NCBI RefSeq assembly: GCF_026735135.1 | Contig: NZ_JAPQER010000002.1 | Span: forward strand, 124,001 to 188,000 | DNA from: Clostridium aestuarii | Lineage (GTDB): Bacteria; Bacillota; Clostridia; Clostridiales; Clostridiaceae | Length of the DNA stretch: 64,000 nucleotides | Direction of reading: 5' to 3' | Part shown: piece after piece, positions 9,423 to 16,547 of the stretch | Numbering within the stretch: position 1 is the first letter of the stretch | Layout: every line of letters starts with the position of its first letter | Made by a program: the position numbers and the translations under genes | The notes under the pieces: generated by a model | The model's database searches: none | The model's input: the letters and a program-made list of their open reading frames with translations, nothing else | Told to the model about the DNA's origin: nothing

Positions 9423-10664
9423 GTGAATAAAGAGAAAAAAATGCTTGTTCCCCAATATATGCATGAATTCAAATGCATAGGTTCTAATTGTGAAGATAGT
9501 TGCTGTATTGGGTGGAGAATAAGTATAGATAAAAATACGTATACAAAATATAGAAAGTGTAAAAACAAAGAATTAAAAGAACTATTTGATAAAAGTGTAA
9601 AACGTAATCGTTCAAATTCTTCAGAGTATAACTATGCCAAAATAAAAATAAATAATGATGAATTTTGTCCATTTTTAACTGAAGAAAAATTGTGTAGAAT
9701 TCATTCTGGTTTAGGTGAGGAATATCTTTCAGTTACCTGTACAACATATCCTAGAATGACCAATGTTGTAAATGGTGTTTTAGAAAAATCAGCGACTATG
9801 TCTTGTCCAGAAGCTGTACGTTTAGCTTTGTTAAATCCTGAACCTATGCAATTTGATTATATTGAAGTTGATAAAAACACAGAGAATAAAATTGGTAACA
9901 ATGTAAATACTCATCAAATTTCTGCAGCTAACAAACCGGAAAAATATTTTTGGGAGCTTCGTATTTTTACAATTCAGCTTCTTCAAAATAGGGATTATGA
10001 GTTATGGGAAAGACTTATTATTTTAGGAATGTTTTATGAAAAATTAAATAAATACATTAAAGAAGGAAAAGTTAATGAAACACTAAACCTTATTGCCGGT
10101 TATACAAAAAATATAGAACAAGGAATTTTCCATGAATATTTAAATGAAATTCCTTCCTATAAAACTGTTCAAATGATGATACTAAAAGAACTAGCTGATG
10201 AAAGAATATTAGGGGGTACGAAAAATCAAAGGTATTTAAAGTGTTTTGTAGAATTTATGAAGGGAATTGAATTTACTGTTGAAGCTACAAAAGAAGAAAT
10301 ATCTGAGCACTATGAAAAAGCTTATATTGACTATTATAAACCATACATGGAAAAGCATGAATATATATTAGAAAATTATTTAGTTAATTATGTATTCAAA
10401 AATTTATTTCCTGTAAAAGGTGAAAAAGAAATTTTTGATAACTATATGATGTTAGTTATACATTATTCTATGATAAAGATGCATCTTATCGGTATGGCTG
10501 GAGTGCATAAAGAAAAATTTTGTATTGAACATATTGTTAAGCTTATTCAATCTTTTTCCAAAGTTGTAGAACATAATAAGATGTTTTTAAAATATATGCA
10601 TGATACTCTTAAGAAAAATGAAATTGCAAATATGGCTTATATGGCTATTTTAATTAAAAACTAA
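9423..10664 (+). CDS. fliB: Flagellin lysine-N-methylase FliB
   Basis: FliB methylates lysine side chains of flagellin. The 413-residue product has the cysteine-rich N-terminus of this family: C-x4-C-x3-CC (CIGSNCEDSCC, residues about 19-29), then FCPFLTEEKLCRIH (about 81-94), and further Cys in SVTCTTYP and TMSCPEA. These probably bind a metal or Fe-S cluster. The remainder is helical. I start at GTG 9423, about 8 nt after GAGGTG; an in-frame ATG at 9441 would remove six residues. It lies between flagellin genes, in keeping with flagellin as its substrate, and ends before a strong terminator. Confidence 0.85.
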   Translation: MNKEKKMLVPQYMHEFKCIGSNCEDSCCIGWRISIDKNTYTKYRKCKNKELKELFDKSVKRNRSNSSEYNYAKIKINNDEFCPFLTEEKLCRIHSGLGEEYLSVTCTTYPRMTNVVNGVLEKSATMSCPEAVRLALLNPEPMQFDYIEVDKNTENKIGNNVNTHQISAANKPEKYFWELRIFTIQLLQNRDYELWERLIILGMFYEKLNKYIKEGKVNETLNLIAGYTKNIEQGIFHEYLNEIPSYKTVQMMILKELADERILGGTKNQRYLKCFVEFMKGIEFTVEATKEEISEHYEKAYIDYYKPYMEKHEYILENYLVNYVFKNLFPVKGEKEIFDNYMMLVIHYSMIKMHLIGMAGVHKEKFCIEHIVKLIQSFSKVVEHNKMFLKYMHDTLKKNEIANMAYMAILIKN

Positions 10665-10705
10665 ATGATCTTAATAATGGAGTATAAAGGATTCAAATTA
10701 TGATG

Positions 10706-10748
10706 TTAAGCCAATAGACTAAACAAAGTCTATTGGCTTAATTTTTTT
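10706..10748 (+). terminator. Strong intrinsic terminator after fliB
   Basis: A perfect 15-bp stem or slightly longer (TTAAGCCAATAGACT with its complement), a 6-nt loop, and seven T at 10742-10748. Confidence 0.9.
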
Positions 10749-10916
10749 AAAGGATTTACAAAATTATTGCAAATGTAGATACTATGATTTTACATTATCA
10801 TATGGTATAATTATAAAAGTTTTACAAAACTGTAGTTTAAATTGAAAAATGTGTATATAATAGAAAACTTACACCTTTTGTTTTTTTGTAACAAATTATT
10901 CAGGGAGGAAATCAAG

Positions 10917-11072
10917 ATGTTAGTATTAGGCAGGAAGCTGGGAGAGTATGTAATAATTGATGAGAATATAAAAGTAGAAGTTATAAAAAGTGAAAAAGGA
11001 GATTTAAGACTTGCTATTGATGCTCCAAGAGAAGTGGAGATAGTGAGAGGAGAAATCTGGGAAAATAAATAG
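10917..11072 (+). CDS. csrA: Carbon storage regulator CsrA, copy 1
   Basis: CsrA is a homodimeric RNA-binding protein that blocks ribosome access at GGA-containing leaders. This copy has 51 residues, starts MLVLGRKLGEYVII and contains the RNA-contacting region near the C-terminus (IDAPREVEIVRGEIWE). Length is short but complete compared with the usual 60-75. Its ribosome site sits in CAGGGAGGA, itself a GGA-type site, so autoregulation is possible. A candidate sigma-A promoter (TTTACA-N17-GATACT) begins near 10754. It shares 44 of 51 residues by eye with copy 2, 509 bp downstream. No fliW, the usual antagonist gene, lies beside it. Confidence 0.93.
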   Translation: MLVLGRKLGEYVIIDENIKVEVIKSEKGDLRLAIDAPREVEIVRGEIWENK

Positions 11073-11140
11073 AATAGTTGAGAGTTGACAGAGGACAATT
11101 GATAGTGAAGGAGGTTATTTTTCATTATATGAAAAATAAC
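11073..11140 (+). repeat. csrA-downstream repeat, copy 1, with a 12-bp hairpin
   Basis: Directly after csrA 1 a block beginning AATAGTTGAGAGTTGACAGA runs into AAGGAGG and a perfect 12-bp stem (11114-11125 with 11129-11140, loop TAT). The same block follows csrA 2 (11738-11805). Between copies the closing pair changes from T-A to C-G, a compensatory change that supports a selected RNA stem. Confidence 0.65.
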
Positions 11141-11190
11141 AGAAATATGAATTAAACAATTAATATTTAATTGAATATAATAAGTTTAAT

Positions 11191-11248
11191 AAAGAGTTAA
11201 TTAATTTAGCTAATTACAGGGTGTAATGGATGAATTAATTAACTCTTT
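11191..11248 (+). ncRNA. Structured RNA element H1 / csrA 1 terminator
   Basis: A 16-bp stem (11191-11206 with 11233-11248) encloses an inner hairpin ATTAC-AGGGT-GTAAT and an adjacent ATGGATG. ACAGGGTGT resembles the CsrA consensus ACARGGAUGU with one base missing. T-rich sequence follows. It may simply terminate csrA 1 transcription, or may also present GGA-like sites to CsrA. Confidence 0.5.
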
Positions 11249-11322
11249 TGTTTGTATAGATATTAGAAATGAGATTAAGAATTAGCAATAAAATTTTTTA
11301 CAAAAAAATTTATAAAAAACTA

Positions 11323-11349
11323 TAAAGAATTAAAAAACAACAACGATAA
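11323..11349 (+). promoter_or_regulatory. Sigma-28 type promoter upstream of csrA 2 (distal)
   Basis: TAAAG at 11323-11327 and CGATAA at 11344-11349 with 16 bases between: an exact match to the fliS and minor flagellin promoters. Transcription would start near 11357 and run straight into hairpin H1b. Confidence 0.7.
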
Positions 11350-11358
11350 ATGTATTAG

Positions 11359-11388
11359 TTGGAAAGTAAAGGAGTTACTTACAACCAA
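11359..11388 (+). ncRNA. Structured RNA element H1b with AGGAG apical loop
   Basis: Stem AAGTAA/TTACTT (11364-11369 with 11375-11380) presents loop AGGAG; an outer TTGG/CCAA pairing (11359-11362, 11385-11388) extends it. It would be the first thing transcribed from the 11323-11349 promoter. No protein is encoded. A CsrA-binding role is inference. Confidence 0.45.
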
Positions 11389-11419
11389 TAAATATTTTGA
11401 TAAAAGTATATAAAATGTG

Positions 11420-11446
11420 TAAAGCTTACTAATTTATATACGAAAC
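11420..11446 (+). promoter_or_regulatory. Sigma-28 type promoter upstream of csrA 2 (proximal)
   Basis: TAAAG at 11420-11424, 16 bases, CGAAAC at 11441-11446. It is weaker in the -10 than the distal copy, but spacing is identical. Start of transcription would fall near 11453, about 25 nt before hairpin H2. Confidence 0.5.
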
Positions 11447-11477
11447 ATAAAGTATGATAATTAAATAATGAATAATC

Positions 11478-11552
11478 AAGGATGATTAATAAACCTATTT
11501 GATTCTGCAGGAGGCAGAAAGTGAAATGGGCTTATTAATCATCCTTTTTATA
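11478..11552 (+). ncRNA. Structured RNA element H2: long terminator-like hairpin with AGGAG loop
   Basis: There are three stacked stems: 15 bp (11478-11492 with 11532-11546), 7 bp (CCTATTT with AAATGGG), and 6 bp TTCTGC/GCAGAA (11503-11508 with 11514-11519) capped by AGGAG. A T-tract follows from 11545. With the promoter at 11420-11446 it would give an RNA of about 100 nt, ending before csrA 2 or attenuating it. The left arm also holds CAAGGATG, close to the CsrA consensus. It could be a CsrA-titrating small RNA, an attenuator for csrA 2, or just a terminator. Confidence 0.55.
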
Positions 11553-11581
11553 TTTTGTAATTATTTTGAGGAGGGAACCAA

Positions 11582-11737
11582 ATGTTAGTATTAGGCAGGA
11601 AGCCAGGAGAATATATAGTAATTGATGGAAAAATAAAAGTTGAAGTTGTGAAAAGTGCAAAAGGAGATTTAAGACTTGCTATTGATGCTCCAAGAGAGAT
11701 TGAGATAGTGAGAGGGGAAATTTGGGAAAACAAATAA
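11582..11737 (+). CDS. csrA: Carbon storage regulator CsrA, copy 2
   Basis: A second complete 51-codon csrA: MLVLGRKPGEYIVIDGKIKV at the start and IDAPREIEIVRGEIWE at the end. It differs from copy 1 at seven positions by eye (including L8P, V12I, I13V, E16G, N17K, I23V, E26A, V41I), all outside the conserved GRK and C-terminal RNA-contact segment or conservative. Counting of the exact difference is approximate. The start ATG 11582 follows GAGGAGGGAA. Two sigma-28 type promoters and two GGA hairpins precede it, so unlike copy 1 it may be switched on late in flagellar assembly. It arose by tandem duplication together with the downstream block. Confidence 0.93.
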   Translation: MLVLGRKPGEYIVIDGKIKVEVVKSAKGDLRLAIDAPREIEIVRGEIWENK

Positions 11738-11805
11738 AATAGTTGAGAGTTGACAGAGGACAATTGACAGTGAAGGAGGTTATTTTTCACTGTGTGAAAA
11801 ATAAC
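11738..11805 (+). repeat. csrA-downstream repeat, copy 2, with a 12-bp hairpin
   Basis: Near-identical to 11073-11140. The hairpin arms are 11779-11790 and 11794-11805, loop TGT, again preceded by GAAGGAGG. An inverted, diverged copy of the TTGACAGAGGACAATTGACA part lies at about 12241-12270. Confidence 0.65.
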
Positions 11806-11813
11806 AACAACTT

Positions 11814-11903
11814 AATAAAAAGACAAGCTCAAGGAGGAGTTAATTAATTCATCAAACCTACAGGAAGTGGGGAAGGGTGGATTGGGTAGCTCTTCTTTTT
11901 ATT
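11814..11903 (+). ncRNA. Structured RNA element H3 with four GGA motifs
   Basis: The outer stem is AATAAAAAGA with TCTTTTTATT (11814-11823, 11894-11903), continued after a 2x2 internal loop by AGCT/AGCT. The enclosed 58 nt contain CAAGGAGGAG, ACAGGAAG, TGGGGAAG and GTGGATT. A 17-nt piece (GAGTTAATTAATTCATC, about 11836-11852) is the exact reverse complement of the right arm of H1. It probably ends csrA 2 transcripts. The density of GGA sites recalls CsrB/RsmY-type sponge RNAs, but this is inference. Confidence 0.5.
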
Positions 11904-11932
11904 TTATAAAAACTAAAAAAGAGGGTATTTAA

Positions 11933-12136
11933 GTTCAGAGTAAAAAAGACTTTTTATCTAAGATGAATATATCACTTAAAGAAGCTTCAGAAACTGAATA
12001 CTGGCTAGAACTTTTAATAGCAACTGATTACATGGATGCTGTTGCATCAAAACATTTGCTTGTTGAATGTAAAGAAATAAATAGAATGTTAAATTCAATT
12101 GTTAAAACAACAAAGAAAAACTTAAATATTTTGTAA
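11933..12136 (+). pseudogene. C-terminal remnant of a four-helix-bundle (S23/IVP-like) protein
   Basis: The frame open from 11933 (after TAA 11930-11932) to TAA 12134-12136 reads QSKKDFLSKMNISLKEAS and continues ETEYWLELLIATDYMD. This is the typical C-terminal half of the small four-helix-bundle family named after 23S rRNA intervening sequences. Family members have about 115-125 residues; only about 67 remain, with no N-terminal helices and no ribosome site. The first ATG is at 11963. Related proteins also serve as Avd in diversity-generating retroelements, but no reverse transcriptase is present. It is likely a leftover of an insertion or deletion in this variable region. Confidence 0.65.
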
Positions 12137-12300
12137 GTGTGATAATTGATACAGCCTAACGGCTTGCAGCAAAGCTGCTGTTAGAGGATAAAAACAAGTT
12201 AGAGCTTTTCTGACATAAGGAAGAAAAGCATCCATAACTGTCCACTGTCCTCTGTCAATTGTCAACTGATTAAAGTGTTATTAGGCTTTATAGCTTGATA
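12137..12300. other. Non-coding leader region upstream of flagellin 3
   Basis: There is no gene. It holds a hairpin around GCAGCAAAGCTGC (near 12166-12178) and a 7-bp stem GCTTTTC/GAAAAGC (12204-12210 with 12223-12229) whose loop contains ATAAGGAA. It also holds an inverted copy of part of the csrA-downstream repeat (12241-12270). I found no clear sigma-28 promoter here. Confidence 0.4.
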
Positions 12301-12310
12301 TAAATAAAAA

Positions 12311-12332
12311 AGGTGAGCAAGGAAGTTCACCT
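12311..12332 (+). promoter_or_regulatory. Candidate CsrA-binding hairpin, flagellin 3 leader
   Basis: Perfect 6-bp stem AGGTGA/TCACCT with loop GCAAGGAAGT, which contains CAAGGA as in the CsrA consensus CARGGA. It lies 12 nt before CAAGGAGG (12344-12351), the Shine-Dalgarno for ATG 12361. Confidence 0.6.
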
Positions 12333-12360
12333 AAAACAAAATTCAAGGAGGTTTTTTATA

Positions 12361-13584
12361 ATGATAATTAATCACAATATGAACGCGTTAAACGCACACA
12401 GAAGCATGATGAGCAATGTAAACAGAGCAGGAAAATCTATGGAAAAATTATCTTCAGGTTTAAGAATCAACAGAGCTGGAGATGACGCTGCAGGATTAGC
12501 TATTTCTGAAAAAATGAGAGGGCAAATTAGAGGATTAGACCAAGCTGGAAGAAACTCTCAAGATGGTATTTCTATGATTCAAACAGCTGAAGGTGCTTTA
12601 AATGAAACTCACTCAATTCTTCAAAGAATGAGAGAACTTGCAACTCAAGCATCTAATGACACTAATACAAGTGTTGATAGAGGAGAAATCCAAAAAGAAA
12701 TTAACCAATTAACTTCTGAAATCAACAGAGTTGGTAACACAACTGAGTTTAATACTCAAAAACTATTAAATGGAGATAGAGCAAAAAAGGCATCAGTAGC
12801 AGCCACTCAAGGTGAATATAATATCAGTGCAATAGCTGCTGGAACTCTCACAATAGATGGAGAGGATATAACTATAGGTGCAACTGTAACTGCTGCTGCT
12901 ATACAAACTCTTGTTAATAGTAATACTGCTCTTGCAGCTAAATATACTGTAGGTACAGGTACTGCTAGTGGAACAGTAAAACTTACTCAAAAAACTGGTT
13001 CTGATACAGAACCATCAGTAAATGGGGGAACGTTAGCTACTGCTACAACAGGTGTGTCAGCAAAAGATGCAAGTGATGGAGTTACATTCCAAGTAGGTGC
13101 TAATGCTGGCCAAAGCATGGTTATTACAATCAATGATATGAGAGCTACTTCAACAGGAACAAATGGATTAAAAATAGCTTCAGAATCAGGAACTTCAGTA
13201 ACTTCAAATTCAGGTAAAACAGCAAAATATACTACTACTGCAGTAGTTACAGATGGAACAGATAATACTGCTAGATATAAAGCTCTTGATGTATCAACTA
13301 ACGAAAATGCTAGTGCAGCTATTGATGTTTTAAATGATTCTATTCAATCAGTATCTGCTGAACGTTCTAAGTTAGGTGCATACCAAAATAGATTAGAACA
13401 TACAATTAATAACTTAGGAACATCTTCAGAAAACTTACAAGCAGCAGAATCAAGAGTTAGAGATGTTGACATGGCTAAAGAAATGATGACATTCTCTAAA
13501 GAAAATATTCTTCAACAAGCTGCTCAAGCTATGCTTGCTCAAGCTAAACAACAACCACAAGGAGTACTTCAATTATTAAGATAA
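12361..13584 (+). CDS. Flagellin 3
   Basis: A 407-residue flagellin of more usual size, from ATG 12361 (CAAGGAGG 10 nt upstream). Conserved N-terminus [19 protein letters not shown] and the C-terminal D0/D1 (last 100 residues, ending QGVLQLLR) flank a short Thr/Ala/Ser-rich variable region (about 145-300). That region is unrelated by eye to the inserts of flagellins 1 and 2. Its Ser/Thr richness would suit O-glycosylation by the Maf cassette just downstream. It may be a major filament subunit; the sequence cannot show which subunit predominates. Confidence 0.95.
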   Translation: MIINHNMNALNAHRSMMSNVNRAGKSMEKLSSGLRINRAGDDAAGLAISEKMRGQIRGLDQAGRNSQDGISMIQTAEGALNETHSILQRMRELATQASNDTNTSVDRGEIQKEINQLTSEINRVGNTTEFNTQKLLNGDRAKKASVAATQGEYNISAIAAGTLTIDGEDITIGATVTAAAIQTLVNSNTALAAKYTVGTGTASGTVKLTQKTGSDTEPSVNGGTLATATTGVSAKDASDGVTFQVGANAGQSMVITINDMRATSTGTNGLKIASESGTSVTSNSGKTAKYTTTAVVTDGTDNTARYKALDVSTNENASAAIDVLNDSIQSVSAERSKLGAYQNRLEHTINNLGTSSENLQAAESRVRDVDMAKEMMTFSKENILQQAAQAMLAQAKQQPQGVLQLLR

Positions 13585-13599
13585 TTTAGAGGTACAATT

Positions 13600-13660
13600 A
13601 TAGCTCTGATATTTTTATCAGGGCTATTTTTATGAGGGCTATTTTTATGAGGGCTATTTA
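13600..13660 (+). terminator. Terminator of flagellin 3 with tandemly repeated 3' arm
   Basis: A 12-bp stem ATAGCTCTGATA / TATCAGGGCTAT (13600-13611, 13616-13627) with loop TTTT is followed by T-tracts. The segment AGGGCTATTTTTATG is then repeated so that three 15-nt copies occur in a row (about 13620-13660), which looks like slippage duplication of the right arm plus T-run. Confidence 0.8.
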
Positions 13661-13671
13661 AAAAATATAAT

Positions 13672-13731
13672 ATATAAATTTTCTAAATATAATATGTTTG
13701 CTATAATATGTTATGTTTAGAAAATTTATAT
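13672..13731. promoter_or_regulatory. 16-bp inverted repeat spanning the start of the pre-maf gene
   Basis: ATATAAATTTTCTAAA at 13672-13687 and its exact complement at 13716-13731 flank 28 nt. Those 28 nt contain two TATAATATG direct repeats, each with a good -10 sequence. The right arm includes ATG 13730. It could be an operator or an RNA hairpin sequestering that ATG. Confidence 0.45.
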
Positions 13732-14002
13732 GAAAGAGTGGGGAAAAAGTTTGATTTTAGAAGAAGGAATTAAACAAATCAGAGAAAATATTTTTGATTA
13801 TAGAGTAGATGAGTTTATCAATGATACAGTTAGTCTCATTGATGAATTGAGTAAAGACTTAAAAAATTTAATTAATGAAGATGAAGTAAAGTTTAATGAA
13901 ATTATAAATTATATAAATATAAGTTTACAGAATAAAGATTATTTATTGTTAGCTGACATATTAAAGTATGAATTAGCACCATTACTAAAGAAAGAGGTAT
14001 AA
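13730..14002 (+). CDS. Hypothetical small helical protein preceding maf
   Basis: Function not recognised. The product has up to 90 residues, acidic and all-helical, without membrane segments or cysteines. ATG 13730 has no ribosome site and lies in an inverted-repeat arm. A TTG at 13751, 7 nt after GGGG, would give an 83-residue protein starting at LILEEGIKQI and may be the real start. The stop is 3 nt before maf, so the two are almost certainly translated from one mRNA and may act together in flagellin glycosylation (inference from position). Confidence 0.7.
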   Translation: MKEWGKSLILEEGIKQIRENIFDYRVDEFINDTVSLIDELSKDLKNLINEDEVKFNEIINYINISLQNKDYLLLADILKYELAPLLKKEV

Positions 14003-14005
14003 TAC

Positions 14006-15814
14006 ATGATGTTATATGAAAAAAATCTTGCGTTTTTTAAGGATAAAAGTAAACAAGTTTATAATATTTTATCAAAAGATATACCATTGTATAATTGTAA
14101 CTTAGAAAAGGTTGAAGGAACTTATAACTATATTCTTGAAAATGATAATAATAGATGTTTTATACATAGTATATACAATATTGAAGATGAGATGAAAATG
14201 ATGTTTAAAGATACACCAAAGGATATTGAGACAATAGTTCTATTCGGGCTTGGATGTGGATATGCATTGGATTATATGACAGATAATTTTCCAAAACTTA
14301 GGAATTTGATAATAATTGAACCATCTCTTCAAATGTTTAAAACTTTGGTAAATTATATAGATATTGAAGAGTATTGTTTAAAAATAAACGCTATTACTTT
14401 TGTTGTAAATCAAAGTCCTGATTTTGCATTAAATCTTGTTGCTGAGAATTTATTTAATAATCTAAACATGGATATAGTTTATAATTTGTCATACAGAACT
14501 TTATTTAAGGATTATTATGAAACCATCGCTAGTGAAATTTTGAAAAATATTGCTATAAAGAGAACGGATATTGCAACTGTTGTATATGCTGCACATGATT
14601 GGTTTATTAATGCAATAAAGAATTTTAAGCAAGAATGTATACCTATTGAAAATATTTTTTCAATTTTCAAAGGTAAGCCTGCAGTACTTGTATCAGCAGG
14701 ACCATCTTTGAATAAAAATATCCATCTTATTAAAGAATTAAGTAAGAAGGCAATTATTGTAGCAGTAGGTTCTGCTATAAAAATATTAGATCATCATGGA
14801 ATAGAACCACATTTTAGAATGGCTGTTGATGGAAAAGAGCATGAAAAGAAAATGATTTTAGATGGAGTAAACATTCAACATATACCATTACTTTTTGGAA
14901 ATAAATTATATAGAGGTATACTTCCGAAATATAAAGGGAATAAAATTCGTTTTATTGAGCATACAGATTATATTGGTAAGTATATATATGAAAAAGCTCA
15001 AATACCATATACAGAAATACGTATAGGTTCGTCAATTGCCAATGGTACATTAAGCTTATTTTGTATAGCAGGCTGCAGCAAAGTGATATTTCTTGGACAA
15101 GACTTATGTTACACTGATGGAGAATTACATGCAAAAGGAGCATATAACAATGCTTATGAGGAATTAGGTGGAAATTTAAGTGAGTTTATAAAAACAAAAG
15201 ATATATTTGCAAATGAAGTTTATACTAAAACGGCATTTTTATCAGTAAAATACATGCTTGAAGAGGTTTTAAGCTGTTATCCTGGTATCCAATTTATTAA
15301 TGCCACTGAAGGTGGAATTGGAATTGATGGAACAGAAATAAAAACTCTTAAACAAGTGCTGGATGAGGATTTGAAAGAAAATTTAAATATTAATATAAAC
15401 GAATCTGTTAATGAATTTTTCAAAAACAAAGAAGGATATATGCGTAAAATTAAAGAAACAGTTGATGAAATGGAAAAATATATTTTAGAAGTTTTAGAAG
15501 TAAATGAACAAAGAAGTAAATATTTAGAAAAAATAAAGAAGAATATAAACAAAAACGTGAATGTAAATAGAATTTTAAATGATTTTAATTATTTAAATAC
15601 ATTTGAAAATAAATTAAATGAAAATAAGCTTTATACGAATGTTTTATTGATGTCAATTTTAGAAATTATTAAATCAATAGAACTGACTTTTAGATATAAT
15701 GGTGAAGATAAGAAAAAGCAAGCAGAGGCTATGTACAAGATATCATCAAGTGTATTTATGGTTGTAAAACAATATGGTAATCTCGTAAAAGAAACAATAG
15801 AATCTATTAAGTAA
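14006..15814 (+). CDS. Motility accessory factor Maf (DUF115 flagellin glycosyltransferase)
   Basis: Maf proteins transfer activated nonulosonic-type sugars to Ser/Thr of flagellin before export. The 602-residue protein has the DUF115/MAF central domain (about residues 215-420). This includes VLVSAGPSLNKNIHLIKEL, a nucleotide-sugar-binding-like segment, then PHFRMAVDG and IFLGQDLCYTDGELHA, typical of the family. A helical C-terminal region follows (about 450-600). ATG 14006 follows GAGGT; ATG 14009 is also possible. It is downstream of flagellin 3 and upstream of a cytidylyltransferase and an aldolase that could supply its CMP-sugar. Confidence 0.88.
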   Translation: MMLYEKNLAFFKDKSKQVYNILSKDIPLYNCNLEKVEGTYNYILENDNNRCFIHSIYNIEDEMKMMFKDTPKDIETIVLFGLGCGYALDYMTDNFPKLRNLIIIEPSLQMFKTLVNYIDIEEYCLKINAITFVVNQSPDFALNLVAENLFNNLNMDIVYNLSYRTLFKDYYETIASEILKNIAIKRTDIATVVYAAHDWFINAIKNFKQECIPIENIFSIFKGKPAVLVSAGPSLNKNIHLIKELSKKAIIVAVGSAIKILDHHGIEPHFRMAVDGKEHEKKMILDGVNIQHIPLLFGNKLYRGILPKYKGNKIRFIEHTDYIGKYIYEKAQIPYTEIRIGSSIANGTLSLFCIAGCSKVIFLGQDLCYTDGELHAKGAYNNAYEELGGNLSEFIKTKDIFANEVYTKTAFLSVKYMLEEVLSCYPGIQFINATEGGIGIDGTEIKTLKQVLDEDLKENLNININESVNEFFKNKEGYMRKIKETVDEMEKYILEVLEVNEQRSKYLEKIKKNINKNVNVNRILNDFNYLNTFENKLNENKLYTNVLLMSILEIIKSIELTFRYNGEDKKKQAEAMYKISSSVFMVVKQYGNLVKETIESIK

Positions 15815-15849
15815 AAATATAAAATGAGGTTTAAGGAGATGGTTTAATT

Positions 15850-16536
15850 ATGGATAAGAAAATAGTCGCATTACTTCCAATTAAAACTTATTCAGAAAGA
15901 GTAAAAAAGAAGAATTTTAGGGAGTTTTGTGGTAAACCCCTTTATACATGGGTTCTTGATAAGTTATTGAAATCTAAATATATTAGCAAAATAGTAATAG
16001 ATACGGATAGTAAGTATTTATTAGAAATATTGGATAAAAAGGATGATAAGATTTTTCTTATTGAAAGACCGGATAATTTAAGAGGTGGATTAGTACCTAT
16101 GAATCAAATTATACATTATGATATTTTACAGTGTGAAGAGAAGTGTTTTTTACAAACTCACTGTACTAATCCTTTACTAAGTACAGAAACAATTGATAAA
16201 ACCATAGAGACATATTTTAATAATTTATTAGAATATGATTCTTTGTTTACTGTTAACAAAATACAAAAAAGACTTTACAATATAAATTTACAACCAATTA
16301 ATCATAATCCCAATGAGTTATTAAGAACTCAAGATTTAGAACCTATATATGAAGAAAACTCTAATATATTCATTTTTTCAAAAGCGTCATTTGAAAATAA
16401 TAACAATAATAGAATAGGAAAAAAGCCTTATTTATTTGAGCAAAACTATTTAGAATCCCTTGATATAGATACAGAAGAAGATTTTATTATTGCAGAATCT
16501 GTGTATCAGAGTACTAGTATTAATTTTGAATGTTAA
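15850..16536 (+). CDS. CMP-sugar-acid cytidylyltransferase (NeuA/PseF-like)
   Basis: It activates an alpha-keto sugar acid with CTP to give a CMP-sugar. The 228-residue protein has the N-terminal nucleotide-binding pattern (LLPIKTYSERVKKKNFREF, residues about 7-25), followed by FCGKPLYTWVLDKLL. It also has LQTHCTNPLLS where relatives have LQPTSPLR, and an ending in SLDIDTEEDF as in acylneuraminate cytidylyltransferases. The first motif differs from the usual PARGGSKGIPRKN, so the acceptor sugar may be unusual. Stop and next ribosome site are adjacent, making a tight unit with the aldolase gene. No neuB or neuC homologue is in the window. Confidence 0.82.
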   Translation: MDKKIVALLPIKTYSERVKKKNFREFCGKPLYTWVLDKLLKSKYISKIVIDTDSKYLLEILDKKDDKIFLIERPDNLRGGLVPMNQIIHYDILQCEEKCFLQTHCTNPLLSTETIDKTIETYFNNLLEYDSLFTVNKIQKRLYNINLQPINHNPNELLRTQDLEPIYEENSNIFIFSKASFENNNNNRIGKKPYLFEQNYLESLDIDTEEDFIIAESVYQSTSINFEC

Positions 16537-16547
16537 GGAGGAACTAT

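Noticed and set aside
11933..12136. Diversity-generating retroelement (Avd-like four-helix protein beside variable flagellins)
   Set aside because: No reverse transcriptase, no template/variable repeat pair, and the protein is a truncated fragment.
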